Positions 1 to 12,865 of a stretch of 64,000 bases of DNA are shown one piece after another (positions within the stretch are counted from its first letter, which is position 1; every line of letters starts with the position of its first letter). The position numbers and the translations under genes were made by a program. Origin of the DNA: Metallyticus violacea (Eukaryota > Arthropoda > Insecta > Mantodea > Metallyticidae); the NCBI GenBank assembly GCA_030762175.1, contig CM060833.1, positions 73,851,001 through 73,915,000 on the forward strand, given 5' to 3'. Below the pieces are notes generated by a model that was not told where the DNA came from, searched no databases, and saw nothing but the letters and a program-made list of their open reading frames with translations.

Positions 1-479
1 AGCTGTTGATTGAGATAGACCGGTAATTGTACCTTCAAACTCATGACAATATCGCATATGCTCACTACATATAACTATAAACCGGAAGTTTAACATTCTA
101 CTATATTTGATCTATTATTTTTAATAGCTTAGGGCGATGGTTCTCAAGTTTTCATTGATCGCGGATTCACATTAAACGCCTCTCGCTGTCTCGTGTGCCT
201 AGCATTTAACTCAAAGTTTAAAATCCTAAATTTCCATTCTATCTATTTTTAATTGTTCACCATAGGTTTACAAAGTTTAAAGGTATAAACAAACAAATAC
301 TTCCTATTGTTTAGCAATTTTATTGTAGTGTATTCCTGCACAATAATGCAAGGGTTGTTGAATGAAGAATAACTTCTCGAGCTAAAATATAACCTTACAA
401 TATTTTGTTAGTTTCTGCGTTATGTGTACGCGACACCAGTTTCATTGTTGTCACTTCCGGTTCTCGCCTGTGGGAGATG

Positions 480-600
480 TGCAAGTTCAGACATGTTAAG
501 CTTCGCCTACAGCAAAATGGAAGTGATACGCTAGAACATTATGCTGTTCTGAAATTCTGCTTTCGCCTTAACAAATCTTCAGCTGAGGCCAAAGGTAGAA
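480..600 (+). pseudogene. possible mariner-type HTH fragment
   Basis: An open frame here reads DTLEHYAVLKFCFRLNKSSA. This resembles the start of the N-terminal helix-turn-helix domain of Mos1-type mariner transposases, in which a Y/A-V-K-F-C-F-x-L-x-K-S/T core precedes the first helices. The expected continuation (AYG and the recognition helix) is not visible, and I see no TIRs. It would be a short old remnant; chance resemblance is possible. Confidence 0.25.
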
Positions 601-840
601 GGTCTTTGGAGAGTTTATTCTTATCAATAGCACAGCTGGAAGATAATTTAAAATGTTTAAGCGTCAGTAGCTAAAATGCAGATGTAACGCATGCTGAGCA
701 ACAGTAGTTATCCAATGTTTGTACAGAATGCTCTCATTTTTAATTAAGAGGAATAACAACATGCATGTACCTGAATAAACTAGTCCAAATAACAATTCGA
801 AAGGGCGGAATTTGTCGCACAAAGATACAAGAATGTGATG

Positions 841-842
<2 letters not shown>

Positions 843-871
<29 letters not shown>
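843..871. repeat. poly-T tract
   Basis: A T run of nearly 30 bases, unconnected to any element I can define. Similar A or T runs occur near 2508, 8922 and 23513. Confidence 0.9.
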
Positions 872-875
<4 letters not shown>

Positions 876-995
876 CGTTTGTTCTATTATGCAGATTCTT
901 GCACACCATTACTACGGGATAAATGGATAAATGGCAGTTATTCACAGAACATCAAACTTTAGTTTCAAGGCTGTTCTTTCCGTTACAGCAGCTGA

Positions 996-1288
996 TTCAT
1001 TCGTTTTATTTACGGACACTCTTTAACATCTCAGGTTATCAGCGTCCCATTCTATTCAGGGCGTGAAACGGCCGACAAATTTTACTCAGAGGCTTCTTCT
1101 CTCAGGCTTGAGGTTCTTTTTCGTGCCGTAAATGTACGACACGGGTTCCATGGCTTTACTTCCCTTCCAAAGGAAGCCATACTTAGGATTTTTACGCCCA
1201 AAAAAATCCAAGGATCCTGGCCGGGTTTGAACCCGCGTTTAGGGTTTAGGAGGGAAGTATGGTAACCACTATACAACCAGGACCGACA
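996..1288 (-). mobile_element. SINE family A, near full length
   Basis: On the minus strand it has a tRNA-like head (GTCGGTCCTG start, A-box-like GTAGTGGTAACC, B-box-like GGTTCAAACCC), a body with GGAAGGGAAGTAAAGCC and AACCTCAAGCCTGA, and a tail with ATGTTAAAGAG and CGTAAATAAAACAAATC. It is one of twelve copies in the window. The head makes an internal Pol III promoter likely. There is no protein function; open frames through it are fortuitous. Confidence 0.85.
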
Positions 1289-1801
1289 TAACAGATACGA
1301 ATTACCATCAACATGCAGCCCACTATTGATATGAATGAGGCATATTAAAATATAAAACTGCTATTTAGAAACTACAAAAATTTACAAAATATAAGGAATA
1401 TATTTGAAAGTGATTCCTTTAATACTTTTATTGTTTTAGTGTGAACGGAACAACAGGGAAACAATCGCCCAAGGTAAATATCTTACTCCTGAACGAAATG
1501 TTTAGTTAATCATTTAAAATTCATTTATTTTTTTTATTTATTTATTTATTAAACAATTTTGTGAAATCAATGGATAAATATTACGCTTTATATAATGCAT
1601 TTAAAATATAAATTTCTCAGAATAGATCATACAGGATTGAAAAACAATTTATAAGACCACAATTAAGATCATTAGTGGAAAATGAATTGTAAATCCATTG
1701 GAAAAGTAGCTTGGCAGTCATTAAAATTATTTGTTGTCGTTTTCTTGAAAACCAAAAATCAGAAAACTACAGTGATACCGCCAGCGATCAAAGATATGTG
1801 T

Positions 1802-1942
1802 GTAATACGGCACGAAAAAGAACCTCAAGCCTGAAAGAAGAGGCCTCTGAGCAAAATTTGTCGGCCGTTTCACGCCCTGATTTGAATGGGACACTGATAA
1901 CCTGAGATGTTAAAGAGCTTCCATAAATAAAACAAATCAACA
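1802..1942 (+). mobile_element. SINE family A, 5'-truncated
   Basis: Only the 3' half is present: the AACCTCAAGCCTGA body, GGCCGTTTCACGCCCTGA, and the tail ending AAAACAAATCAA. It runs directly into a SINE D copy, so the two may have inserted next to each other. Confidence 0.8.
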
Positions 1943-1945
1943 AAG

Positions 1946-2345
1946 CTCAAGGGCTGGCTGTGTGTTCCGAGATCCCCAGTGGAAGGAATTAGTTGAGGGA
2001 GACACGGGGGGCCAGGGTTCAAGACGTAGACTTGACGAGGTTTTAACATTGTTTTCAAATAGAACAACTCAGTGCCAGTGGAGCAACCCCCATCTTTTTT
2101 CCAAGGAATTCGAGCCCCTCAGAAGGGCCGCCTCCATACCAGACGACAGAAACTTTTCCAAAGTGCTAGCCACTGCCACACCGCACCAGCACATTTTGCC
2201 CCATAATGATATAAGATGAAACAGCAGAACGCAAATTTCGTGGAAAGTAAAGATCCATCCCAACATTCCCCTAAGTGATCAGAGGAAACCACGGAAAAAC
2301 TTTGGCCAGCCCCAAAGAGTTTGAAAGCCGGGTCCTCGTAAGCGT
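1946..2345 (-). mobile_element. SINE-like family D copy
   Basis: It shares blocks with copies at 34.6, 36.4 and 62.4 kb: the GGTGTGGCAGTGGCTAG...TTTGGAAAAGTTT segment, CTTCTGAGGGGCTCGAATTC, and a 3' block ending CACACAGCCAGCCC, all on the minus strand. The 5' head near 2300-2345 includes GGGGCTGGCCAAAG, seen also at 36.8 kb. Peptide-like similarity between copies reflects repeat homology, not a gene. Confidence 0.7.
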
Positions 2346-3824
2346 TACTGCCTAAGTTAAGAAAATAAACTCTCCAACAACAATTTATATATATTAAAGT
2401 CTGCTGTGTAGGTATCTATCAATGTTGTTTAACACTAAGTTTCATATTTGTCAAAACAAAAGCCTATCTGGTGACTAAAATAAGAAAGCTCGCGGTTATT
2501 CTGCATAAAAAAAAAAAAAAAAAAAAAAAAACAAAGCAAAAAAAAATTACATTAACGTATTTTAGGCCTTTGATCTCAGATGCGAGTAATACACATTCTC
2601 TCCACTACAAAAGCTCAGATTGTACGCCCAGAGCTACTACTGTGATGTCCTTGAAAACCTTGCACTTTGGTCTGTCAGATGTTGCCTGTAAAGTCGGCTG
2701 TCCGAAATGAGGTCATGTTATTCATACCAGACACGGTTACACAAGTGAAAGCTTTAGTTATTTAGTGAAGAATTTTGCAAGCCTCCATGTGCTGCTCTAA
2801 TATGTTCATCACGTCTTATCTTAATCTATGTTGCTTTGCGGGAAGTAGTGCGTATAATAACATCGCTTCATAACAAACAAGTGTTAACCACAGAGCGAAC
2901 AGTTCTAGGTTGAGGTTTCGAAAGGATGTGCTGCATCCAAATATCTACTTTCTCTTCCCTTTGCCCTTTTTTCAGTTCAATTTGTTCTTTCTCTTTCGTT
3001 TCCTTTTTCTCCCACCGGCAACTGACAGTTGTTTATCCATCGGCAATGGTTTATGTTGACTCGACAGATCATTGCGCTTTTCCAAACAAAACATACGATT
3101 TACTTCTTTATTATAAAGCTTCACTTATTAGTTACTATGAATATGTCTATCCATTTGTTAAAATGATTACCAATTATCATAATTGAATTACTGTATTTGA
3201 AATCCATCCAAGGTGTGGGAGTTTAACTTCTTATTTATACGCTCAAGAAGATTGAACATGAGGTGAACAGCATTTTCTTCTCTACAAGAAGTGGTTTCAT
3301 ATTGTTTATTTATTCGTTAGTTTTTCTCTTAGATACACTAAATTGAAATGTAATTATACTTACTAAATTACGTATTTATCATTTAATAATACACATGCAT
3401 TATAAATAAAATAAATGTAACAGAAAATAATACTTGAATACTTAAAAAAAAAAAATAATGTACATTTTATCTTTCCACGTTAGCGGATATAGAGCGGTAG
3501 CTGCAGTCACAGCGAAGATGCACATACCCGGACACTGCGTACCTTTTTCAAAGTCGAATGTTGTAACAAGACTTTGTAACGACTGAACAGATTTTACTTT
3601 ATATTTGCAGCTCAGCTTCCAAAATGTTGACTATTTATTTTCATATGTTGTTTTGGCAGCTCATTCAATGTTCGCGAACTGGATTTATAGACTTTGCCGC
3701 CTAAAATAAACGTTATTATTTAAAACTCAATGCAATACTGCACACAGTGATATACAACTGTTTTACTAGCAACTATGCTGGTCTTTAAATGGCAGTGCGT
3801 GCAGCTAGTTACGCCGACGACGGG
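2346..3824. other. AT-rich stretch, no gene seen
   Basis: Contains a poly-A run near 2508-2531 and short open frames without recognisable domains or paired splice sites. I see nothing else to annotate. Confidence 0.6.
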
Positions 3825-4123
3825 CATAATGAATGAATAGTGTTTAACGCCCGTTTTTGCTACTGAAGCACCACAGGCGGTGGACAGTGATGATGCATAA
3901 GATGAAATGATAAATTGGGAAACGATATATATATATATATTTTTTTAAGGAAGGAAACGTTCCAGGCCTAAGTTTAGGTACCTCCCCGGCATTTGCCAGT
4001 TTGAGGACTGAGGAAAACCTGCAAAAAAACCCAGTTAGGGAGGACGGTTCTGGTGGGATTCGAACCCCAGACCTTCCGCTCACGAATCCGCGCCTTTAAC
4101 GACCTCGACCACTCGTGGCGGGC
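3825..4123 (-). mobile_element. SINE family B, near full length
   Basis: On the minus strand the head resembles tRNA-Ser/Leu: an A-box-like GAGTGGTCGAGGTCGTTAAA and a B-box GGTTCGAATCCC. It is followed by CCGTCCTCCCTAACTGGG, GGCAAATGCCGGGGAGG, and a tail reading GTGGTGCTTCAGTAGCAAAA then GTTAAACACTATTCATTC. An AT dinucleotide stretch and a T run interrupt the middle. A second copy is at 33.6 kb and a tail fragment at 38.3 kb. Confidence 0.8.
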
Positions 4124-5693
4124 CATGAAAAATATACACATACATATGGTCTAAACATCATAACTATTTTATATTTGAATAAATTTGTCAAATGCCTGCT
4201 AAGAATCAATTTTCAAATACAACTTTCGTCATCACACCAACAATAAGCGTACTGAATGTCCACAAAGTTACGAAGTCTGGAAATGAGGTTGGCATGAGGT
4301 GGAGTTGCGTGACTTGTGCGTGTGCGGAACAGGTTCGATTATTGCAACTGTCCAATTATGGAAATGACCGATATCAGATCGCTGTGAGTTTATTAAACAC
4401 CGTGATTCAAGTAACTCCCTCGAAACGGTCAACAAGTTTCTCTTGCTTCCATGCTCGATTTACTGCTTTCAGCGGCTTCTAGGCGATACCTTCGTCTTAT
4501 CTAATCTCCTCCTTTGGTATTCCAAATCCCATTGAAGTTTTTTGAAGACAGCTGACACCTTTTGACAAGAAAAGCATCGAGACGGTTTATTTTTTTCCTT
4601 ATGTAAATTTCATTCTTTATTCAGCAAGTTACAATGCTGAGAAAGTCTATAATTTTGGATATTGTTTATATTTTGCACTGTATTCTTGTTTTTGTAACTC
4701 TTAATGTGGCTGTATGATGCTCTAAACAAACCATTAACTACATTCCTATCCATCACAGAGTATCTTATCACACAATAACCAAACAACCTTTAATAATAGT
4801 AACAATTTAGACGAAGAAATTAAAGTTTCACTCCGCAAAATGCAGAGACATCTGCTTGTTGCAGACGTAAACAAGTAAATCACATCAAGTAAATACAAAT
4901 TAAAATTAAAAAGAACAGGAGAGGCTATTTTTCTATAAATAATGCAGAGACGTTCCTTAGGTTTTATATTATTCTTCCGTGTACGCAGACTGTGAAAAAA
5001 TGAAACGGATAGGAAAACTGGAACCATCGATCTTCGGCTCACTGTGCCAATGCTCTAGCACTGAGCTACCATGTCCAAAACGATAACAGAATCCAAGCAC
5101 AATTGCTCAATGAAGTCACACGCTTAGTGCAACAGTTTTCCAGACTGGATTTATTACTTCTGTCTGTGATCTGCACTATCAAGCAGACGGACCATTGAAG
5201 CAGTCAATATACAATGAATATGTATTAGCTCTATGGTGTAATTAATATACGGGCTTTATTAATGTGTCTACAGTAAGTTATAAAAAGTAAGAAATATCCA
5301 TTATAAAACTGAAAATAGGCATTACAGTACTTGTGGTGGGCTTTAAAGGTACATCATTTAAACTATTACAACTAACATACAATCTGCAAAGCTATTTGAA
5401 TTTGGTACCTGAGAAAGGCAATTAGAAAATGTTCATATGATAATATTGTTTTTATCATAGGAAAAATTACAATTTCACGTTTATCTGACACAGTTTATAG
5501 TTTGTTTCATTTTTCCAAATAAACCGCAAAAATGGCTTCTCGAAATAAACTTTAAATAAGAACATGATCTGGTTTATATGACTTGTGATCTCACTGTTTA
5601 ATATTATCACTTATTTCCCGTAGTTTGCTTCAAGTGCTTTTTCCAAATTTTCCAACAAAAAATCGTATCTGTTATCTGTAAGTATAGGTTGAA

Positions 5694-5720
5694 GGAACCT
5701 GGAACCTGGAACCTGGAACA
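5694..5720. repeat. short GGAACCT tandem repeat
   Basis: Four head-to-tail units of the heptamer GGAACCT, probably a minor slippage repeat. Confidence 0.85.
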
Positions 5721-6988
5721 TATTTCATCTTGGGCACATGCATAAGTTCAACAGAAGAGTAAAATTCAATTTTGTTTCTTGTCAAAATTTTGGCACTGTG
5801 CAAAAATACAAAAACCCTTGATTTTCTGCAACACAAATACATTTGTTTCTTATTCCTCTTCCACTTTCCTCAGTGGCTTCAGTGATCTTGTGCAGTTTCG
5901 ATTATGCAAATGTTTTTATGCAGCGGTACACCTGATCTTTCCAATTCAATCAATCTTGAACTAGAAAGATAAAGTTTGATGTGAGATATGCTATATCTTA
6001 GGTAACAGAAATTTTCTTTCATGCAGCACATTCAGTTAATCATTAAAAACCATTTCGATTCTTTCAAAATGTTCAATAATATCCCTGAGTTCGGTGAGAC
6101 GAAATTCATTCACATAAAAACAATGAAAATGTATATTTGTGATCTGGTTTTGTGTAGGGTGAATGGACATATTTTAAGCATGAAGCTAGGAAATAGGCAA
6201 TGACGTCAAAATAGGCATTTATATGCACTATAAAAGTACAAATGTTAAACTTTTAATGCTACAATTTATTTCTTCGTCAAAATTTTAAGAGGAAAAATGG
6301 TTTAGATATATTGTTTACTTAAACTGTTAATACCAAGACTTTCAGGTGTTCTCTTCCGCTGTACTTACATACTACATATAAAATATACATCAATGTTAAT
6401 AAAAGTTTAAATTAAACAGTGTATAAGAAATCCACTGGAAAATAATGTTAAGTATTCTAACTATTAACAAAAATACTGACGATTACAATGAATAAGATAA
6501 AGTTTCTGCATTTAGTTTACACATGATACTAAAATTGCAAAAATTATACATTCACCTAAGATGTATCAAGTAGGTAATTATGTACGGTCGAAAATATTAC
6601 ATTAAATGACGATTTATTGCATAGAGTTTTAACAGTAATATGTTGATTTAATTTAGTTTTAAATATGCAATGGTCCCGCAGTTGCTTATATTGCAAGGTA
6701 AGGAATTCCAAAGAAGAGTAAGATAAACTGTGAAATAGGAAGAATATGAAGTAATTTGATATAATGGTATCGATAGTAAAGAGCCATATTTTGATCTGAT
6801 ATCGAGTTTACGATGCGAAGATAGTTTATGAAAACGACATGTTAGGTAGCTTATAATGGAGAAATGAAAGTTCTCATAAAGTAAGGAGAGAGAATGGAAA
6901 GTTCTTCGGTAATAATTCGAGAGATGGAGTGCTATGTTCAAATCGACGAATGTTGCAAATGTAGCATATGCAAACATATTTGAACACG

Positions 6989-7246
6989 TTAAAGCTTCTG
7001 GGTTAAGTCAGCGCGAAGGTCATAAACAAGCAGTCGCAGTAATCGAAGTGAGACATCAAAAGAATTTGTACAAGAATCTTTTGATTCAATGCAAATGGGA
7101 TCTCTCAATATACTATCTATCGACGTCAACAAACTCTTACCTGAATGTCCTCGTTGTTTGCCCAATGTTTCATCTTCTTCATTCATGTTGTTGAATAATA
7201 CATAATACCACCGAGCGATATCTGGTGAATATGGCGGATGCAACAC
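6989..7246 (-). pseudogene. possible mariner transposase C-terminal remnant
   Basis: The minus-strand frame begins LHPPYSPDIARWYYVLFNN. HPPYSPD(L/I)AP(S)DY is the signature around the third catalytic Asp of mariner transposases (LAPSDY). Here the block reads IARWYY, so the Asp is lost, and what follows is not recognisable. It is probably a decayed fragment; no TIRs were found. Confidence 0.35.
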
Positions 7247-10021
7247 AATGCACCACTCATGTGAAAGTTCGAGCTTGGGTCAGCAGGACTGGGTGGATCG
7301 AAGATCTGGAGATTCAATCCAGTATCTTAAATGTTGGACTATTTTTCGAATTTATTACAGAATAACCAGTAATAAAAGCAAGATTATATCTTCAATGTTT
7401 GCACCTGCAATTAATGTAATTTTTCCAAACATAACAGATTATCTAACTATAAGAAACCCAACTACGGATAGCTTCAAACTGCAACGTTTAGATCGAAACT
7501 ATGTTTAACAGAGCATTGGGTTGCTTGACCGGATTCGAATATCGACGATAGGCAGTGGTATTTGTTACATTTATAGTAGGATTTTTTTATTTATTCTATT
7601 TTATTTTTATTGATATGAAATTTGTAATATATAATATGAAACATAGAATTGTAAGAACTTGTCATGTTGAAATATAAGGATCTTCAACGGGTCGGGATCC
7701 GATTCAAGTAGTAGTATAACTGTGGAGGTTAAGGATCAGAAAAGTAGTTCCATTTCCCCGATTTCATTTCACTAAAACTTTCCAATTTCCTGTTCTCTTT
7801 CGTCTCTTCTTCATGTTCATTTCATCTTAAGGACTACAAACACTATTATGCATAGAATGCGACATCTGTCAACTTTGGTGAGTATTTTTCATCCATTCCC
7901 AGCGGAGCTGTCAGCTTATAGTTCTGACCTCGCTTTACAATATTGAGAATTGTGGTCTCTGTATACAGGGGTGACATCTAGAGCGCTATTCGATACCCAA
8001 ATTTTGCGCTGGGCGAGAGCCAGTTGTTCCTATAGAACTGTGACCCTCTCTGGTTTCGCAAGCGATATATGTACTTGATGGAGATGCCTAGTGGTTCATC
8101 TGCATAGAGTTGGCAGGTGGGACTGATGGCACCGTAAGCAACATTTGCCTTCACACTTGAGAATTCAATAAACTTCCACACATACTGACAAACACCATTG
8201 TAGCTCTTAACTCTACACGTTTCTTTCCTTTCCTAAGTTTTTGGTTTATTTTGTAGTATACATGCTGTTACATATTAAACAGACTATGTCTGAATTACAA
8301 ATATTTTATGGAAATCAGTTGAATTTTGGAGATAAATACAGTGGTTTATATACATCTTTATATATGCTATTATCTCCTAAAATAAGTGCAATCTTCCTAA
8401 AGAGAAACAATAGTTAAAAATTGAACTAAATCAAAACTCAATATACCAGATGTTTGATATAGGTACTCCAACAGTTTGTATTAAACTTGTTTTTATAAGA
8501 TACATATGAAAAATTAATTACGTTTGCTCTACATTTTCTTGATCTTAAATTGTATCCGTTAATTCCAGTCACTGTCTCATTTATATGAAAAAGGTAAACT
8601 TCAGAATGCTTACTTTAGTTTCCCGTCCCTTAAAATAATCTTCCTGTATTTATTTTAAGAAACTAAAGTCAATTATTTAACTGCCAATATTATGGTTTCC
8701 GTTATAAGTCATAATGTATACATTTTTATTTTAAGGAACTTAAAAAAATTAAAGAAAATTTAAGTTAACTGCTATATTGTTTTATAGTCCATGAGTACAT
8801 TCATCTAAACGCTTCGTATTTCATTCAATCAATATAAGTTTGGTATTGGAATGGAGATGAAAAGAATGAATTTCTAGATACAGAAGAAAAAGTAGTGTCG
8901 AAAATCCAATATGGATAGTTCTTTTTTTTTTTTTTTTTTTGGACCAGTTATTTCTTAAAAATACTACAAATAACAGGAGTCTCCAAAAATTTAAAGCGAG
9001 AAGCTGCAGACTGCATAAAAACTTTAAATTAATATTATTTTTCAGCAATAACTTAATGCTTGTATTAAGTATAAAAATCATTACCAAAAGCTATTTTTAA
9101 ATTAATTTTATTTTATATTTAGTATTTTCGTCTACCAAATGTTTTTATGATTAAGATCTGTCTTTTAACTTCAGCAATTAGATAAGCTGTTTTAAATACG
9201 TTCTGCTTTTCCTTAATGCTACGATATATATCTCACGTTCTTAATTTATGAAAATGTAATGTATTCTGTTTGATGTGACGCTTGATTGGCTGAGGCAGCC
9301 GGGATAACTCTGCTGCATCAATTGACCAAATAAATGGATGGCCCGATATATCATAGTAAAAGAGACATAGTCGATCGCTGCCTCGATTGTTGAACTCTGT
9401 TGTCAATATTTTGAATAACCTGATAATTCATGACAAAAATTGGAAAAATAAATTCTGAAATAAAAACTATAGTGGTAACTTGTTGAATATGCATTGCATT
9501 ATTAAACGCGCCTCTTGTTTTCCTATTATGTCGGCACTTCCACCAAGAAGCGAAGGGAAATAAATATATAAATGGCTTGCTCATATTCGAACTCAGAATG
9601 ACTAAGCAGTTTTTACGTTTTTTATACTGCGCCTCAAAGGCGATGCTCAGTTAATGAGTGGAAGGTCAAGGTGGTATCTTCATAGAAGCCGTTTCACATT
9701 TACTTTCACTGCTTGCTTTCTCTTCAACTTATTTTCACTCAGTGGATATCACACAGCAAAATGTAGCGTTTAGAATGCAAAGTGATTAACCCAAATAATG
9801 TGCTTTAATAGGGAAAGTTAAACGGTAGCATAACGAATGCGTCTTACAAGTTCGGCTGCATTTCAGTAAAGGTAATTTGTGTTGCAGATGTGGCTACTTC
9901 CACATAAATTTAAAAGCCTAACCTAAAATAATTTTCAGTATAAAGTGCAAGTTACCTCCGAAAAGCATTATATGTAACATGTTCTGCTAAAACGACCTCA
10001 AACAATCAATCAGTTGGAAAT

Positions 10022-10025
10022 AAAA
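10022..10025 (-). terminator. Pol III terminator for tRNA-Gln(CTG)
   Basis: A run of four T on the minus strand starts 7 bases past the tRNA 3' end, the expected position and minimal length for RNA polymerase III termination. Confidence 0.6.
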
Positions 10026-10031
10026 TTTCTG

Positions 10032-10103
10032 AGGTCCCACCGAGATTTGAACTCGGATCGCTGGATTCAGAGTCCAGAGTGCTAACCATTACACCATGGG
10101 ACC
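10032..10103 (-). tRNA. tRNA-Gln (anticodon CTG)
   Basis: A complete 72-base cloverleaf reads on the minus strand. The acceptor arms GGTCCCA and TGGGACC pair, followed by a T discriminator as in metazoan tRNA-Gln. The D arm carries ATGGTGTAATGGTTAGCAC. The anticodon stem CTGGA/TCCAG encloses loop CTCTGAA with anticodon CTG. The T arm is CCGAG/CTCGG with loop TTCAAAT. A and B boxes are intact, there is no intron, and CCA is not encoded, as usual for eukaryotes. It should read CAG codons. An almost identical gene lies 1.3 kb downstream. Confidence 0.97.
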
Positions 10104-11321
10104 AGATGCTCCTCGGAGGGAAGCTGACATCTGATTGCATTGAATACACTATTATGGGTCGATAATTTAAAAAGTATTAAAAAAGACTTTTATTCAGTTT
10201 TGAAGTAAAATGAAATTAATAATGAGTTTATTTACAATGTGCTCTTCCAGTTTCGAGGATACATTGAAGAGAGAATTGTGTTTAGTGGTTTATTTAAGAA
10301 AAATATTTCATCATCTTTTCATTAAAAATGTCCTTTGAGAGAAATGAAGAGCAAGTATATTTAAATATATTTACGCAAGAAAAGTATTAATGATAAATGC
10401 AGTACACTCGCCCAACATTTTTATTAATATTCTTGTTTTTTCATTCCCTTTAAGTTGGTTTAACTGAAGCACATTATGTTCCCATTTTTTCTTGAATAAC
10501 GTTACATTACACATTCTTGTAAATAAACAAATAATATATATATACATATATTTGCAAGAAAAACATAATGCATAATGCATCAAATTCTAAGTTAAATCTT
10601 TCTTGTTGTCGTTTTGCTTCAGGTAATACAGAAGAAGAGCTTTTTGCCCCATATATGGTATTAATGTGTGCGTTTCCTTTGTGCTTTTTCCAAAATTAAG
10701 CACCAAACATTCCAGTATACAAATATACTTATTAAAAATCAGAACGTTGCACTTTTAGAAACCAGAACACAATTAAAACACTTAAAACAAATTTGTAATA
10801 TGTCAACCATGAATTCTTATTCTACAGACAAGAGAGCGATAAAAGGATTGCCTAATAAGCTGATATTTTTTTTTTTTTTTAATTTCTTATAAAGGCATAG
10901 TCATATTAAATATGATTTTAAAATGACAATGATTTCAAAGGTTTTTTTTATCGAATTTTATGTAATAGGATTCAATAAATTCTACCATAAAAGATTTGTA
11001 TTCATTCCAGAATAAAATTAGTTTGAGGTACTTCTTAAAAGTAGCAAATACATTTAAAATAAAAGCAAGCAATAATAAATAAAAGAATCACTATGGCAAA
11101 ATGCAATTTAGAGGTTTTATTTTAACATCCATATATTACAAGAACCAAGTACATATCATTCATTCTCTATGACTCTATTAAGTTCCGAACTACATACGTA
11201 CATACGAGTTTATTATAGGCTCGTTAAGAATTTATCGATTTTAACTAATATTAATGGCAATAAAAAACCTAAGGATATTAAAACTTTTATAAGTTTGGAA
11301 CTACAATTAAATTTAGGAAAT

Positions 11322-11328
11322 AAAAAAA
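11322..11328 (-). terminator. Pol III terminator for tRNA-Gln(TTG)
   Basis: A run of seven T on the minus strand, 6 bases past the tRNA 3' end. It is stronger than the T4 of the sister gene. Confidence 0.7.
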
Positions 11329-11333
11329 TTGCA

Positions 11334-11405
11334 AGGTCCCACCGAGATTTGAACTCGGATCGCTGGATTCAAAGTCCAGAGTGCTAACCATTACACCATG
11401 GGACC
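11334..11405 (-). tRNA. tRNA-Gln (anticodon TTG)
   Basis: Over its 72 bases it differs from the gene at 10032-10103 by one base, at anticodon position 34 (plus-strand A at 11372 versus G at 10070). The anticodon is therefore TTG, reading CAA and, by wobble, CAG. Acceptor, D, anticodon and T arms all pair, the discriminator is T, and the A and B boxes are intact. Sequence immediately outside the two genes shows no obvious similarity, so any duplication is old or was short. Both look functional. Confidence 0.97.
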
Positions 11406-11694
11406 TTGACGAATTTTGCGCTTCCAACACGAGGTACTTACAGCATTGCCATATTTGGACATGTTCTCAGGCTGCTATACAACTTTTGTTGTCTTTATAA
11501 TGCTTTAAGCTTATTTCTTATGAATAAAGGGGAACGCTAGTTGAATTTTGAAACAGCATAACGTTACCAACTTTTCCTGAGAAAAAATAAAATTAATAAT
11601 GCGTAAGTCATGACAAATAGAAGAAATAAACTTGCTTGTCGTCTTAGAAAGAATGTAAGCTCCAGATAGAAATAAAATGGCCACTTTCTCGGTT

Positions 11695-11981
11695 CGTTGA
11701 TGTCTCTTTAATTTAGTAAATATGTCTATTATACTCAAAAAGATGTTGTTTTGCTGAAAATATTAATAAAAGTTGGCATAGCTATTTCAAAAAAATGAAA
11801 AAACTGAGACGAAGTCGTATTGCAAATATAGGTGCATGTATTTTTAAAGGCTCTTATTTTGATTTGTAAACTATACATAACCTGTAAAAATAGAATTCGT
11901 TGATGTTTTGTTAATTTAGTTAATGTATCTATTATATTCAAAATGACTTTGTTTTCCTAAAAATATTCATAAAAGTTGGTG
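11695..11981. repeat. diverged direct repeat, period about 204 bp
   Basis: Segments near 11695-11775 and 11899-11981 share CGTTGATG, TAATTTAGT, TCTATTATA, TCAAAA and AATATT-ATAAAAGTTGG in the same order. This indicates an old tandem duplication of about 80 conserved bases with less conserved sequence between. Confidence 0.65.
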
Positions 11982-12865
11982 TTCTACCGTACAATCAGTT
12001 TTGTTTTCCCCCGGATTGTTTTCGCTTTGGGCGAGTGCGTCCCTCGTTTGCCGGTTAGCCGCCCATTCAGATCTCGGAGATTACCGGAAGGACAAAACAA
12101 CAAAACAAACCAACCATACAACAATATGGAAATCAATTTAAGAGGCTCATTACTTAAAACATTAACAAACGAGGTGTTAAATTGCCCGCTTTTATTCTCC
12201 ATATGTTTTTAACTTTTCTTTGGAAAATTATTCATCTTTCGCTGTAGTCATTTTGAGAAATCCCGAAAATTTCCTGACGAATATTATCTTTGAGTTCTTG
12301 TATGGTGTACGTCAGGTTTGCGGCTTTTTATTTTTTATTTTTTTGTTTATTTATTTGTTTTCCAGAGATATTATTCGCAGGTTGTTAATTTGGGAGACCG
12401 AGCGGGCCACAAATCTCTACTAATAACGTGTTACGCAACTCAGTTCTTAGATGCATGTAAGTTCTGCTTCAGACGCGGGTAAGCAGTTCTGGCAATCACT
12501 TTGGCAGTTTTTAAGTTGATACTCAGCTGAAAAACAGTTATCAGCTGCGCAGTTCATTTACGCAGTTTCGATACATCAATTAAGCAGATTTTATTTCTCA
12601 CGACGCGGCACTCATCTGTAAGTTTCAGATGCGACAACTAAGTTAAGTCTATCATACGCAAATCACCAGAGGACGTGAAATGTTTTGGACATAATAAATT
12701 ACCAATATGTAATATGTCGCATCGCGTGCTTATTTACACTATTGAACTCTTATATCGTCCACGTTGAGTCCCAAATCAACAAACATAGCAGAATTCACTC
12801 TGAGAAATTGTTGTCATTGAAGCGTGGACAAAAACACAGAAGCGACCTATCAATCTACCAAAGCA

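Larger units (their letters stand above)
4124..10031. other. long AT-rich stretch without a clear gene
   Basis: About 5.9 kb. Apart from a short GGAACCT tandem repeat near 5694-5719 and a possible mariner remnant at 7.0-7.2 kb, I see no conserved coding segment, tRNA or recognisable repeat. Open frames are short and lack domain signatures. Upstream exons of gene A could lie here but I could not identify any. Confidence 0.5.

Noticed and set aside
2926..3186. Open frame starting MCCIQISTFSSLCPF
   Set aside because: A pyrimidine-rich stretch gives a hydrophobic, signal-like start by chance; no conserved residues or splice context support a gene.
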